Source of the DNA: Haloferula rosea
GTDB lineage: Bacteria; Verrucomicrobiota; Verrucomicrobiia; Verrucomicrobiales; Akkermansiaceae
Assembly (NCBI RefSeq): GCF_016595525.1
Contig: NZ_JAENII010000005.1
Span: 186,001-250,000, forward strand
Reading direction: 5' to 3'
DNA: 64,000 nt
The first letter of the stretch is position 1. Every line of letters begins with the position of its first letter. The position numbers were made by a program, and so were the translations under genes. The notes beneath the pieces are model-generated. The model was not told the DNA's origin, ran no database searches, and worked only from the letters and a program-made list of their open reading frames with translations. Positions 42,101 to 49,327 of this stretch are shown in pieces.

Positions 42101-42975
42101 CCATTCGCAATGCGGACCTGCCGGGTGATGCGAGAGCGAAGACGCTCGAGTTGTATCTGGACCGCAACCCTCAGCAGATGGAGACCTTCCTGGTTGAACT
42201 GTCCGGGATGGACGATGACGAACTCGCGCTCGCGGCACTTCGCCGGCTGGTGGAATCCGGCAGCTCGTTTGCCGCCGCGGCGATCGAGAAGGCGGTGGGT
42301 TCTCCTTCCGTGCGCCGCCAGCAGGCGGGATGGAAGCTTGCAGCCGAAGTGAAGGATGATGTGGTAGCCCTCATCGGGGAGCGGATGAATGCACTGTTAG
42401 AAAGCAAGGGCGCCGGGCCCGCTGCGATCGAGTTGATCGCCACGGCGCGGAAACGGGATGAGCCGGTGATCCAGGAAGTGGTTGGCGAGTTCGATGCGTT
42501 GATTGCGGCATCGGAAGACCCGCTCGCAGTCCATTACCCGAGTCTCGAGGGAGGCGACGTCGGGCGCGGGAAGAAACTGTTCCGCAGTCATCCTGGCGGG
42601 CAGTGCATGCGCTGCCATGTCGCGGATGGTGGACACGGCGCGGCCTTGGCGGGGCCTGATCTAGCAGGTGTGGCGAAACGGGGGGACCGGAAGTTCCTGC
42701 TTGAGTCATTGGTTCAGCCGGCGGCCAAGGTCGCGGCGGGTTACGGCATCGTTTCGGTGGAGCTCAAGGACGGCACGACCCTCGGTGGTATACTGCGTGA
42801 AGAGGGCGGCGATCGGGTGGTGATCGATGTGGCGGGCGAGCTGCGGACGGTTCAGCGCGATGAGATCCAGTCGATGACCGATGCGGTTTCCGCGATGCCG
42901 CCGATGGGAGCCCTGCTGAATCCCGAGGAATTGCGCGACCTTGTGGCATGGTTGGCCAGCCTCAGCGAGGAATGA
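39121..42975 (+). CDS. PVC-type membrane-bound dehydrogenase with HEAT repeats and C-terminal haem domain
   Basis: The 1284-residue protein has a signal peptide (ILRMMAWMTLVATPLWGG). Residues 30-180 form a beta-rich LamG-like domain. About 200-620 is a beta-propeller (PTALAFDEQGNLYVSETHRF, then GLRNPKEIAFDAYGNAFSVD). HEAT-like helical repeats cover about 620-1120. The C-terminal PVC haem-binding domain contains CMRCH, then LLNPEELRDLVAWLASL. This order is a hallmark of Planctomycetes and Verrucomicrobia proteins (TIGR02604/TIGR02603 type), thought to oxidise sugars or alcohols. The start at 39121 gives the signal peptide. Confidence 0.93.
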   Translation: MILRMMAWMTLVATPLWGGSEDVILETFEGDGFGDWKVEGSAFGAAPVPGEMEGLNGRLTGFAGDSLVCSAHGGDSGMGSLTSGAIVVSRDHLAFLIAGGNHPGKTAVQLLVDGEVVLEARGDNSLVCRQVVWDVRKWKGMKVQLRLIDASAETWGIIAADHFIASDSSTPVMPVGRTDSDAGSLVATDVIPGASIPAGTRLAVLADHASHQVTSPTALAFDEQGNLYVSETHRFRNGIEDDRDHLDWYLDDLAARTVDDRSALIEKWKGKFPDGYFTRKSEVLRRLAGRKEDGSFEKSTVFADGFNDPLDGTAAGVFAMDGVVYLASIPKIHSLADRDGDGVAEERGVVQDGFGVRFSLSGHDLNGFALGPDGRLYGTVGDRGFNLRTSEGVVYEMPNEGAVFRFEPDGTQFEVIHTGLRNPKEIAFDAYGNAFSVDNNSDQGDEARIVYVVDGADSGWRMEHQAMHTFHRQIGLDERPLGRWMEERMWEPANEDQPAYLLPPVANLTSGPSGLSYHPGAGFLEDEVGRFLICDYRGGAAASGIWSFAIEPAGGGMKLTDARKFQWGTAATDITYSWDGKVVVSDFIGGWRSHEAGRIYQIEAEEPFLAEAAVEAAVLIREGFDQRSVEGLGKLLEHPDMRVRLRAHLALTRKEEGLKKLIEVAEEGEAFARLHAIWGLGVIARRGAAARPVVERDDFVDLPDRKLSEVAWGRLISLLADEDAEVRAQVVKVLGESGVVGDRINFGALFNDESPRVRMLAAIAAGRTKAIGSLPYLWEMIIQNDDQDPYLRHAGAFALERLSNPRQLQVLHSHPSKALRLAAVVALGRMRDDGIAWYLEDPEPKIVEEVICTIHDRGMESVRPLVAKLLDRKDRRTWSAMNWVRLLHSSYRLGTAEQVGRVLEVALDDEVPPAIRKEALRLLSQWNEPHPVDQSIGRHDPLPERDPKVAREALGGSLQRLMKIAGPFRAQAIETIRTHGLDTTAVPDKDLESAIRNADLPGDARAKTLELYLDRNPQQMETFLVELSGMDDDELALAALRRLVESGSSFAAAAIEKAVGSPSVRRQQAGWKLAAEVKDDVVALIGERMNALLESKGAGPAAIELIATARKRDEPVIQEVVGEFDALIAASEDPLAVHYPSLEGGDVGRGKKLFRSHPGGQCMRCHVADGGHGAALAGPDLAGVAKRGDRKFLLESLVQPAAKVAAGYGIVSVELKDGTTLGGILREEGGDRVVIDVAGELRTVQRDEIQSMTDAVSAMPPMGALLNPEELRDLVAWLASLSEE

Positions 42976-43038
42976 GCCCGATCGCTTGGCTGGGGCTTGT
43001 CGCTGGCTCGACCCAGCCCTAGCTTCGCCCTTGTCCCC

Positions 43039-43464
43039 ATGACCCAACGCACCGATCCCAAGCCTGAACCCCATCCCGGCATCGCCGGTCTGGCGATCGC
43101 GATGATGGGGTTGGTACTGGCGTGGATGCTCGACTACCTCGGGGTGCTGAAACCCGTCGATCACGCGCTGATGGGATGGGTGAATGGCTTTGGCCTCGAT
43201 GGGGCGAACCGTGTCCTCGATGGCTGGGTGCCATGGTCGTGGGCGGGGCTCATGACCGTGGGGGTTTGTCAGGCGGTGGTCCACGTGCGGGGCATGTGGC
43301 GGCGCCTGATCATTGTCGTCAGTGCGATGGTCCTCACCTTGACCTGGATCCCCGTGCTAGCGCTCGCCGCTTTTCATACGCCTTTGACAGGTTCTATGAT
43401 CGCGCTGATTTGGGGGGGTGTCGGTTCGCTCGTCTACGCGGAGCGTCATCGTGAACCCGACTAG
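43039..43464 (+). CDS. Unknown small polytopic membrane protein
   Basis: The 141-residue protein has about four membrane segments (GIAGLAIAMMGLVLAWML, WSWAGLMTVGVCQAVVHV, LIIVVSAMVLTLTWIPVLALAAF, LTGSMIALIWGGVGSLVYA). The last two resemble the final helices of CHASE2-type sensors, but no extracellular CHASE2 domain is present. It lies 63 bp after the PVC dehydrogenase and nine bases before recR. Function is unknown. Confidence 0.75.
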   Translation: MTQRTDPKPEPHPGIAGLAIAMMGLVLAWMLDYLGVLKPVDHALMGWVNGFGLDGANRVLDGWVPWSWAGLMTVGVCQAVVHVRGMWRRLIIVVSAMVLTLTWIPVLALAAFHTPLTGSMIALIWGGVGSLVYAERHREPD

Positions 43465-43473
43465 ATTTTCCGT

Positions 43474-44073
43474 ATGCCCAAGATCGAATACCCGGATGCC
43501 GTCATCGAACTGGTGCAGGAACTCAAGGCCCTCCCGGGTGTGGGACCGCGCAGCGCGGAACGAATCGCGATCTGGCTGCTCCAGCATCCGAAGGCCTCAC
43601 CCGCCACACTGTCCGAAGCCCTGTTGAAGGCGAAGGCCGAAGTGCAGGCTTGCGAGACATGCGGTTTTTTCGCCTCGAATGACGGTTGCGTGGTCTGTGA
43701 GCACCCGGGTCGCGAGCCGGTGCTGTGCGTCGTCGAGCAGGCGACGGATGTGCTGCCGATGGAGCGATCGGGGGTGTTCAAGGGAAAGTATCACTGCCTC
43801 GGGGGGCGGCTCTCCCCACTGGACAACGTCACCCCGGACGACCTCCGCATTGGGGGGCTGATGGCCCGTCTCGAGCGGGAGTCGATCGAAGAAGTCATTC
43901 TCGCGCTGGGCGCGGATGTCGAGGGCGAGGCCACGTCGAACTACCTTGCCGACCTGCTGCGCTCGCGCTGTCAGGTCACGCGCCTGGCGCAGGGCCTGCC
44001 GGCAGGTGGGGGGCTGGAGCATGCCGATGCTCTGACTCTGGCACGGGCGATGGAGGGGCGTCGCGGTCTGTAG
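43474..44073 (+). CDS. recR: Recombination protein RecR
   Basis: The 199-residue protein has the helix-hairpin-helix LPGVGPRSAERIAIWLL and the zinc finger CETCGFFASNDGCVVC. The Toprim domain follows (VLCVVEQATDVLPMERSG) and then KYHCLGGRLSPLDNVTPDDL. RecR works with RecO and RecF to load RecA at gaps. recO and recF are not in the window. The length is normal. Confidence 0.97.
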   Translation: MPKIEYPDAVIELVQELKALPGVGPRSAERIAIWLLQHPKASPATLSEALLKAKAEVQACETCGFFASNDGCVVCEHPGREPVLCVVEQATDVLPMERSGVFKGKYHCLGGRLSPLDNVTPDDLRIGGLMARLERESIEEVILALGADVEGEATSNYLADLLRSRCQVTRLAQGLPAGGGLEHADALTLARAMEGRRGL

Positions 44074-44124
44074 CCGGATAAGACGGCTCTTGTGCCGGAC
44101 CCGGGATTCCAAGACGCTCGCGCC

Positions 44125-44976
44125 ATGCCCGAGGGGAGGAAGAAGCGACCGTATCAGAAGAAGACCGGCTACCGGAGGCCAGCCGGACGCCCGGCACCGG
44201 GACGTCAGCCTGCCCGGAAGGGCTGGGATCCGGTTGCGGCATGGTATGATCAACTGGTCGGCAAGCATGGGTCGGACTACCATCAGCACGTGGTTCTGCC
44301 CGCGGCGATGCGGCTGCTCGGGGACATCCATGGAAAACGGGTGCTGGACTTGTGCTGTGGGCAGGGGGTGCTGGTGCCGCTGCTGCTGGACTCCGGGGCG
44401 GCATCAGTCGTCGGGGTGGATGCCAGCCCCCGCCTGATCGAATCTGCCAAGACCCGATTCCAGAGTGATCCACGGGTCGAGATGACGGTGGCGGACGCCT
44501 GCGTGCCCGGCGATTGGGCGGATGGGAGTTTTGATTTGGCGGCCTCCTTGATGGCCGTGCACGACGTTCCGGACCTGCCGGGGAAATGTCGCAATGTGGC
44601 GGCTGCCCTGAAGCCCGGAGGGCGGTTTGTGGCGATTTTCATGCATCCCTGTTTTCGGATTCCACGGCAGACCCACTGGGGCTGGGATGAAGGCCGCAAG
44701 CTCCAGTATCGCCGGATCGACCGCTACGGCGTGGATCTCGAGATTCCGATCCAGACCCATCCGGGAAAGGGTGGGGGCGAAACCACCGCCTTTTACCACC
44801 GTCCGCTGGCGGAAGTCCTCAATGCCTTTGGCGAGTCGGGCTTGGCCATCACCGGCACCGAGGAGCTTTACAGTCACCGGCGTTCCCAAGCCGGAGGCTC
44901 ACGCAGCAAGGGCGAGCACCGTGCGGCGCGGGAGTTCCCGATGTTCCTCGCCATCGCGGTGGTGAGACTGCACTAG
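44125..44976 (+). CDS. Class I SAM-dependent methyltransferase
   Basis: The 283-residue protein has a Lys/Arg/Pro-rich N-terminus. A class I methyltransferase fold follows: VLDLCCGQGVLVPLLLDSGA for SAM motif I, VVGVDASPRLIESAK, DLAASLMAVHDVPDLPG, and ALKPGGRFVAIFMHPCF. The substrate is unknown. The basic head suggests RNA or ribosome association, which is inference. The ATG at 44125 starts the basic head. An earlier in-frame codon at 44092 would be closer to recR. Confidence 0.88.
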   Translation: MPEGRKKRPYQKKTGYRRPAGRPAPGRQPARKGWDPVAAWYDQLVGKHGSDYHQHVVLPAAMRLLGDIHGKRVLDLCCGQGVLVPLLLDSGAASVVGVDASPRLIESAKTRFQSDPRVEMTVADACVPGDWADGSFDLAASLMAVHDVPDLPGKCRNVAAALKPGGRFVAIFMHPCFRIPRQTHWGWDEGRKLQYRRIDRYGVDLEIPIQTHPGKGGGETTAFYHRPLAEVLNAFGESGLAITGTEELYSHRRSQAGGSRSKGEHRAAREFPMFLAIAVVRLH

Positions 44977-45137
44977 CGCGCCGAGGAGGCAAGTCGCGCC
45001 CCCGTATCGTCCGCCTTCTGCTGGGCTGGCGGCACTAGGATCATTTCCGAGCTGCGGTTGCCGAATCCGCACAGGGCATCACCACGAGCGACAATTTCCA
45101 CTTTTCCGCGGGCGGGTCGGCCCCTACGTTCCGCGCC

Positions 45138-46151
45138 ATGAGCCAGTGCCACGGTCCGAAGATGAAAATGGATGCAGACCTTCATCAGGACAAGAAGCCT
45201 TCATGGATCAAAGTCCGCCTTCCGAATGATCCGGTATTCTGGTCGACCAAGTCGCTGATCACCGACCTGAATCTGGTCACGGTGTGCGAGGAGGCCCAGT
45301 GCCCGAACCGTTGGGAATGCTGGGGTCAGGGGACGGCGACCTTCATGATCGCCGGTGAGAAGTGCACCCGTGCCTGCGGATTTTGCGCGGTGAAGACCGC
45401 CAAACCGGACGCGCTCGAGGATGACGAACCGATCCGGGTGGCCGAGGCTTCACGGCGTATGAAGCTCAAGCACGTCGTCATTACCGCCGTGGCGCGGGAT
45501 GATCTCCGCGATGGAGGTGCCGAGCACTTCCAGAAAACCATCGAGGCCGTGCGGACGATGAATCCGGGCATCGTGATCGAAGTGCTGGTTCCGGACTTCA
45601 ACGATCGTGATTGGGCTCTGCAAATGGTGATGGACGCCCGTCCGCATATCTTCAACCACAACCTCGAAACCGTCGAACGCCTGACGCCGCTGGTCCGCTC
45701 GCGGGCAAAGTATCCCCGCAGCCTGGCCGTGCTGAAGAAGGCGAAAGCCATGGTGAACGGCAAGGTGGCGACCAAGAGCGGCATGATGCTCGGCCTCGGA
45801 GAACGCAAGGAAGAGGTCCTCGAGTCGATGGACCACCTGCTGGATCACGACGTGACGGTGCTGACGCTGGGTCAGTATCTGCGTCCGACGCCGCGTCACC
45901 TGCCCGTCGTGGAGTATCTCCACCCGGACCGGTTCGCCGAATACAAGCAGATCGCCGAGGAAAAGGGTTTCCGTCACGTGGCCAGCGGGCCGTTGGTGCG
46001 GAGTTCCTACCACGCCGCGGACTTCCGTCCTGAGCTGGACATTCTTGAAGATGCCGACCGCGTTCAGCCCATCCATGGCTTGGATCTTCAGCCTGAGGAT
46101 CTGCCGATCCCCGCTGCACCCAGCGACATCGTGAAGGCAACGGTGGCCTGA
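45138..46151 (+). CDS. lipA: Lipoyl synthase
   Basis: The 337-residue radical-SAM protein has the auxiliary cluster CEEAQCPNRWECW (C-x4-C-x5-C) and the radical-SAM cluster CTRACGFC. The C-terminal RSSYHA motif carries the Ser that ligates the auxiliary cluster. It inserts two sulfurs into octanoyl-carrier domains such as GcvH, encoded at 31.6 kb. The exact N-terminus is uncertain, because further Met codons occur at residues 9 and 11. No lipB is adjacent. Confidence 0.97.
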   Translation: MSQCHGPKMKMDADLHQDKKPSWIKVRLPNDPVFWSTKSLITDLNLVTVCEEAQCPNRWECWGQGTATFMIAGEKCTRACGFCAVKTAKPDALEDDEPIRVAEASRRMKLKHVVITAVARDDLRDGGAEHFQKTIEAVRTMNPGIVIEVLVPDFNDRDWALQMVMDARPHIFNHNLETVERLTPLVRSRAKYPRSLAVLKKAKAMVNGKVATKSGMMLGLGERKEEVLESMDHLLDHDVTVLTLGQYLRPTPRHLPVVEYLHPDRFAEYKQIAEEKGFRHVASGPLVRSSYHAADFRPELDILEDADRVQPIHGLDLQPEDLPIPAAPSDIVKATVA

Positions 46152-46180
46152 TTCCGCCGTCTCTTCGCTGATGGCCCGGG

Positions 46181-46507
46181 CTACGGGGTTGGGAATGGAG
46201 TGCCGCAGTTCCAGCATTCGGCCAGCTCAGCCGTCACGGTCTCCGCGCAGTTCGGGCATGTCCACGGCTTGAGTGTGGCGGACGAGCGCGAGTCTTCGGC
46301 CAGGTAGGTCTCGATGAGTTGCTTCGCCCGCTCCGTGTCCTCGGGTTCGATCACCCACAATTCCGGGAAAACCTGGGTGAAGGGGACCTCGCCCGCCAGC
46401 GATGATCCTCCTTCGTTGCGGACCTCCGTGCGAATGCCTTCCGATTCCAGAATCGACTGGAAATGGCCCACCATGGGGAAATCCGGATTTTCATACACTT
46501 TTTCCAC
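46181..46507 (-). CDS. DUF2007-like protein with C-terminal zinc ribbon
   Basis: The 108-residue protein starts with GTG. The N-terminal 70 residues (VYENPDFPMVGHFQSILESE, then ELWVIEPEDTERAKQLI) match the putative signal-transducing DUF2007 fold. A zinc ribbon ends the protein (CPNCAETVTAELAECWNCG). Domain pairs like this are widespread, but the role is unknown. It converges on lipA. Confidence 0.88.
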   Translation of the reverse strand: MEKVYENPDFPMVGHFQSILESEGIRTEVRNEGGSSLAGEVPFTQVFPELWVIEPEDTERAKQLIETYLAEDSRSSATLKPWTCPNCAETVTAELAECWNCGTPFPTP

Positions 46508-46550
46508 AGCGGGATAACGGTAGGGCGGGCCGGGTCAGGGTCACGCGGAA

Positions 46551-46619
46551 AATCCTTGGTAAATCAAGGGTTGCGGCGGATATCAGGAAACCTGAAAGGT
46601 CTTTGGATCGGTAAAGACC
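46551..46619 (+). ncRNA. Cluster of three adjacent hairpins, candidate structured leader RNA
   Basis: Three stems follow one another: AATCCTTG/CAAGGGTT with a six-base loop (46551-46572), TCAGG/CCTGA with a three-base loop (46583-46595) and a perfect GGTCTTT/AAAGACC with an eight-base loop (46598-46619). They lie 80 bp upstream of a frame with a good ribosome binding site. The class was not recognised, and coding function is excluded by stops. Promoter and strand are inferred from the downstream frame. Confidence 0.45.
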
Positions 46620-46698
46620 GGGTGTTGGTAAGGTCTACTTTAGAAAAAATTTACAAAACTTTGAAAATCGACCTGTCCGGGCGCGATTGGAGGTATTG

Positions 46699-47028
46699 AT
46701 GACGAGCTTCACTCCAACCCGAGCCCAACAAGAGGGCGAGAACGATCTGGGGGGAACGCATCGCCTGACCGATGGGTTCGGGTGGAGTGGGTTCGCGTCT
46801 GGTTCCGAAAGGGACCCTCAAATTTTCCATAACGAAGCCCGTGCGATGGGGGAACCAGCATGGGGCATCGATTCCGAAACATTCCTAGAGGTCGGGGGGC
46901 CTCGGGAGTTGGAAAAGATGCCCGTCGCTGTCATCAAGCTGGGTTTCGAGGAGGAAATGGCACCTGCAAAGTTCGGGGGGACATTCAGGTTGCCGCTTCC
47001 TTTTCTTTCTACGAATTCGGCCACGTAG
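46699..47028 (+). CDS. Orphan hypothetical protein with a strong ribosome binding site
   Basis: The 109-residue frame starts at ATG 46699, five bases after GGAGG, the best-spaced Shine-Dalgarno seen in the window. Composition is unlike its neighbours: polar, Gly-, Phe- and Glu-rich, without membrane helices, signal peptide or cysteines. Codon use looks less biased than in flanking genes. A long terminator follows 46 bp after the stop. No family was recognised. It may be lineage-specific or recently acquired, or only marginally coding. Confidence 0.5.
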   Translation: MTSFTPTRAQQEGENDLGGTHRLTDGFGWSGFASGSERDPQIFHNEARAMGEPAWGIDSETFLEVGGPRELEKMPVAVIKLGFEEEMAPAKFGGTFRLPLPFLSTNSAT

Positions 47029-47074
47029 TGTTCACCTTGAGTTCGGACCGAGTGGTTCGAGCTCATGGCCGAGA

Positions 47075-47144
47075 AAACCAGAGTCGGGACTACGCCATCC
47101 GGGGGGAAGCTGCGTAGGTCCCGATCTCTGGTTTCTTTCTTTTC
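47075..47144 (+). terminator. Long intrinsic terminator after the orphan unit
   Basis: AAACCAGAG(-)TCGGGAC and GTCCCGATCTCTGGTTT pair with a single bulged A. The stem continues inward as TACGC/GCGTA, giving about 21 pairs. A T-rich tail (TTTCTTTCTTTTCC) follows on the plus strand. Confidence 0.8.
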
Positions 47145-47257
47145 CGGGTGTCACACCGATGCCGCCCGGTCACGGGTCCGATGGGTCTTACCACAGGACG
47201 GGATTCATAAGGAGCGAGCTGGACGCCGGGCCGTCCGATGGGACGAAGAGGCATCCT

Positions 47258-47668
47258 TCAGGTGGAGCCGAGGCGCTCCTTCAACCAATCGGGTAGATCG
47301 GCCCGCCGAACCCTGATCCGATGCGATGGGGGAAACACGAGCGTGAAGCCTCTCTGGTCTTCCGCGATCGACCGGATCTCATCCACGGTCCCGATAAACC
47401 TCGACCGGCCGTCGATCTGCAGATCGATCGAATCTCCCTCGATCACCAGGCAGGTCCGGGATCGAGCCCATCTCAGGTAAGTTCGAAACTGATTCCCGGC
47501 GATCAGCAGCAGGATCAGGGCACCAGCCATGCTCAGGCCATTTCTCTCGATGAGGGCTCGGACGAGCAGGGACGTCCCGAGGACTCCGAGAATGATTGAG
47601 AACATCCGGCACGATGGGCCGCTCACGTTCCCCGGGGTAGCGGGAACGACCTTCATCTGGAATGACAT
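47258..47668 (-). CDS. Small hypothetical membrane protein
   Basis: The 136-residue protein has two hydrophobic segments (MFSIILGVLGTSLLVRALI and MAGALILLLIAGNQF) in its first 65 residues. A soluble beta-rich tail follows (TCLVIEGDSIDLQIDG, then RIRVRRADLPDWLKERLG). This is the layout of small PH-like membrane proteins, but no family is assigned. The gene stands alone in a sparse region and its codon use looks genuine. Confidence 0.7.
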   Translation of the reverse strand: MSFQMKVVPATPGNVSGPSCRMFSIILGVLGTSLLVRALIERNGLSMAGALILLLIAGNQFRTYLRWARSRTCLVIEGDSIDLQIDGRSRFIGTVDEIRSIAEDQRGFTLVFPPSHRIRVRRADLPDWLKERLGST

Positions 47669-48103
47669 TCGAGGGATGCGGACGGGTGCTCATGGCGCCG
47701 GGAGGGAGTCATTGGCGGAAAGGTATCCACCAGAACTCTTCGGGGCAAGATCACCAAGGCGGACGAGGGGGGAGGGCACTCTTGTTTCACCGATCTGGCG
47801 AACTGGAAGCTGCCGACCCGGTAGATTTGCTGGCCGGAATCCCCGGCATCCTCCGATTGCCTATCAAGCGCTGATGGATTGGTGGGAGTTGAAGAGTTGG
47901 TGAACCGCGCAAGGGGCGCGAAATGAGAGCTCCACATTCTCTGCGTCCGGTGAGTGGGAAGTTAGAGAGGCTTCGTGTGGTTTGGGGAAGAGGAGAGGTG
48001 GGGGGCTGGATTTGGCGGTTTCGACGATGCGGCTGGGTGAGGGGATCAGACTCTTCGGGCGAATGGCGTTGTCAGGGGTCCTCGGGGCTGGGTAGCGTAG
48101 GGA
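47669..48103 (+). other. Sparse region without a supported gene
   Basis: The 435 bp carry several short open frames on both strands, but none has a ribosome binding site, a recognisable domain or consistent codon use. No repeat or terminator stands out. Confidence 0.5.
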
Positions 48104-49075
48104 ATGAATTGGAAAGCTGCCCTTGTGGGCCTGTTTGGAGGCGTGTCGGTGGTTGGCGCGCAGGATTCGCACTTCGATGGATTCAAGTGGCGGGAGAAGG
48201 AGACGGACCACTTCCTCATCCGGGCCCATGGGACGAGCCATGATCCGGCATCGAAGTTGGCGGAGAAGATCTGGACGGTCTGTGTGGATGCGCTTCCTGG
48301 CCTGACACCGGACTTTGAGAAGAATGAGTTCGAGACGCCGTCGGGGAGCAAGGGGGCGAAGGAGGCTCCGTTCCGGTTCTGCATTTACCTGGTCGACTCG
48401 GGCGCGGATTTCCGCGAACTGGTGAAGATCGATGCCGGGCGCAATGGATGGGATGCGAACTCGGTGCGGCTGACGCATCAGGTCGGCAACTATGTGGACC
48501 CGAATGCGCGCTACACGGTGTATTGCAAGGGGGACCCGATGCAGAGTGCGGGCGGGGACCGGGATGTCTCGGCGATCGTGGCCCACTCGACGGGGTCGAG
48601 CCTGCTTCGTGGGCGTGCGCGCTCTGCGAAGATCCCGTTCTGGATGCAGGCGGGCTTCGGCTACTACGTGGAGCACATGATCTTCGATCTATGCCGGGTG
48701 CATTACCTGGATTTCGAAGCGTACTACGAGGCGCAGAAGGCGGAGATCAAGAAGGGGGAGACGCTGGGTGCGGACGAGGACTGGCCGTCGGTACTGCGCA
48801 AGATGTGCAAGGATGAGAACCGCTGCTCGCTGGGTGATGTGCTGACAGCACAGATCCTGACGCTTTCGCCGAAGGAGTCGGGCTACATCTTTGCGCTCAC
48901 TTATTTCCTGGTCCGCGATGATGCGGCGAAGGCGAAGTATCAGAAACTGGTGGCGATGCTTCGTGACGGCGACACGGTCAATGAGGCATCTCTGCTCGAG
49001 ACCTACGGCTATGCCGATGCGGCGGCGCTCGAGGCCGAGTGGTATGAGTGGATGGAGAGCCGGGCGTTCAAATGA
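48104..49075 (+). CDS. Exported protein resembling an inactivated zinc metallopeptidase (DUF1570/gluzincin-like)
   Basis: The 323-residue protein has a signal peptide (LVGLFGGVSVVGAQ). The start FKWREKETDHFLIRAHGT and the order of segments resemble peptidase-MA/DUF1570 proteins, where AHExxH is followed by PxWxxEGxAxYxE. Here the first becomes AHSTGS at 160-165 and the second IPFWMQAGFGYYVE at 177-190, so the catalytic Glu, second His and third ligand are all replaced. A binding or scaffold role is inferred. The gene converges with glutaredoxin, overlapping by eight bases. Confidence 0.75.
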   Translation: MNWKAALVGLFGGVSVVGAQDSHFDGFKWREKETDHFLIRAHGTSHDPASKLAEKIWTVCVDALPGLTPDFEKNEFETPSGSKGAKEAPFRFCIYLVDSGADFRELVKIDAGRNGWDANSVRLTHQVGNYVDPNARYTVYCKGDPMQSAGGDRDVSAIVAHSTGSSLLRGRARSAKIPFWMQAGFGYYVEHMIFDLCRVHYLDFEAYYEAQKAEIKKGETLGADEDWPSVLRKMCKDENRCSLGDVLTAQILTLSPKESGYIFALTYFLVRDDAAKAKYQKLVAMLRDGDTVNEASLLETYGYADAAALEAEWYEWMESRAFK

Positions 49076-49307
49076 CCTTGCGCGCTTCGAGGAACGGGAT
49101 GAGTTCCTCGACGCCGAAGTCGGCGAGGACTTCACCATGCCAATCCATGGTCGGGGCCTTGGTCTGGCCGGAAAGTTCGATCAGCGCCTGCATGCCATCG
49201 GGGTTGCCGCTGACGATGACGGGTTCGTAGGCGATGCCCTTGCGCTTGAGGAAGTCGACGACTTCGATGCACCACGGGCATCCGGGTTTGAGATAGAGGA
49301 TGGGCAT
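49068..49307 (-). CDS. Glutaredoxin
   Basis: The 79-residue protein is one glutaredoxin fold with the dithiol active site GCPWCIEVVDF. The cis-Pro loop KAPTMDWHG and GVEELIPFL follow. It reduces disulfides or glutathionylated proteins. It lies 20 bp downstream of the tyrS start-side operon order, and overlaps the end of the convergent exported protein gene. Confidence 0.9.
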   Translation of the reverse strand: MPILYLKPGCPWCIEVVDFLKRKGIAYEPVIVSGNPDGMQALIELSGQTKAPTMDWHGEVLADFGVEELIPFLEARKVI

Positions 49308-49327
49308 GGTGGGGGAATGGTGGGGGA

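Noticed and set aside
47041-47134. tRNA-like GTTCGA motif and cloverleaf near the orphan unit
   Set aside because: The bases form one long terminator hairpin. No acceptor stem with an anticodon arm of tRNA size can be drawn.
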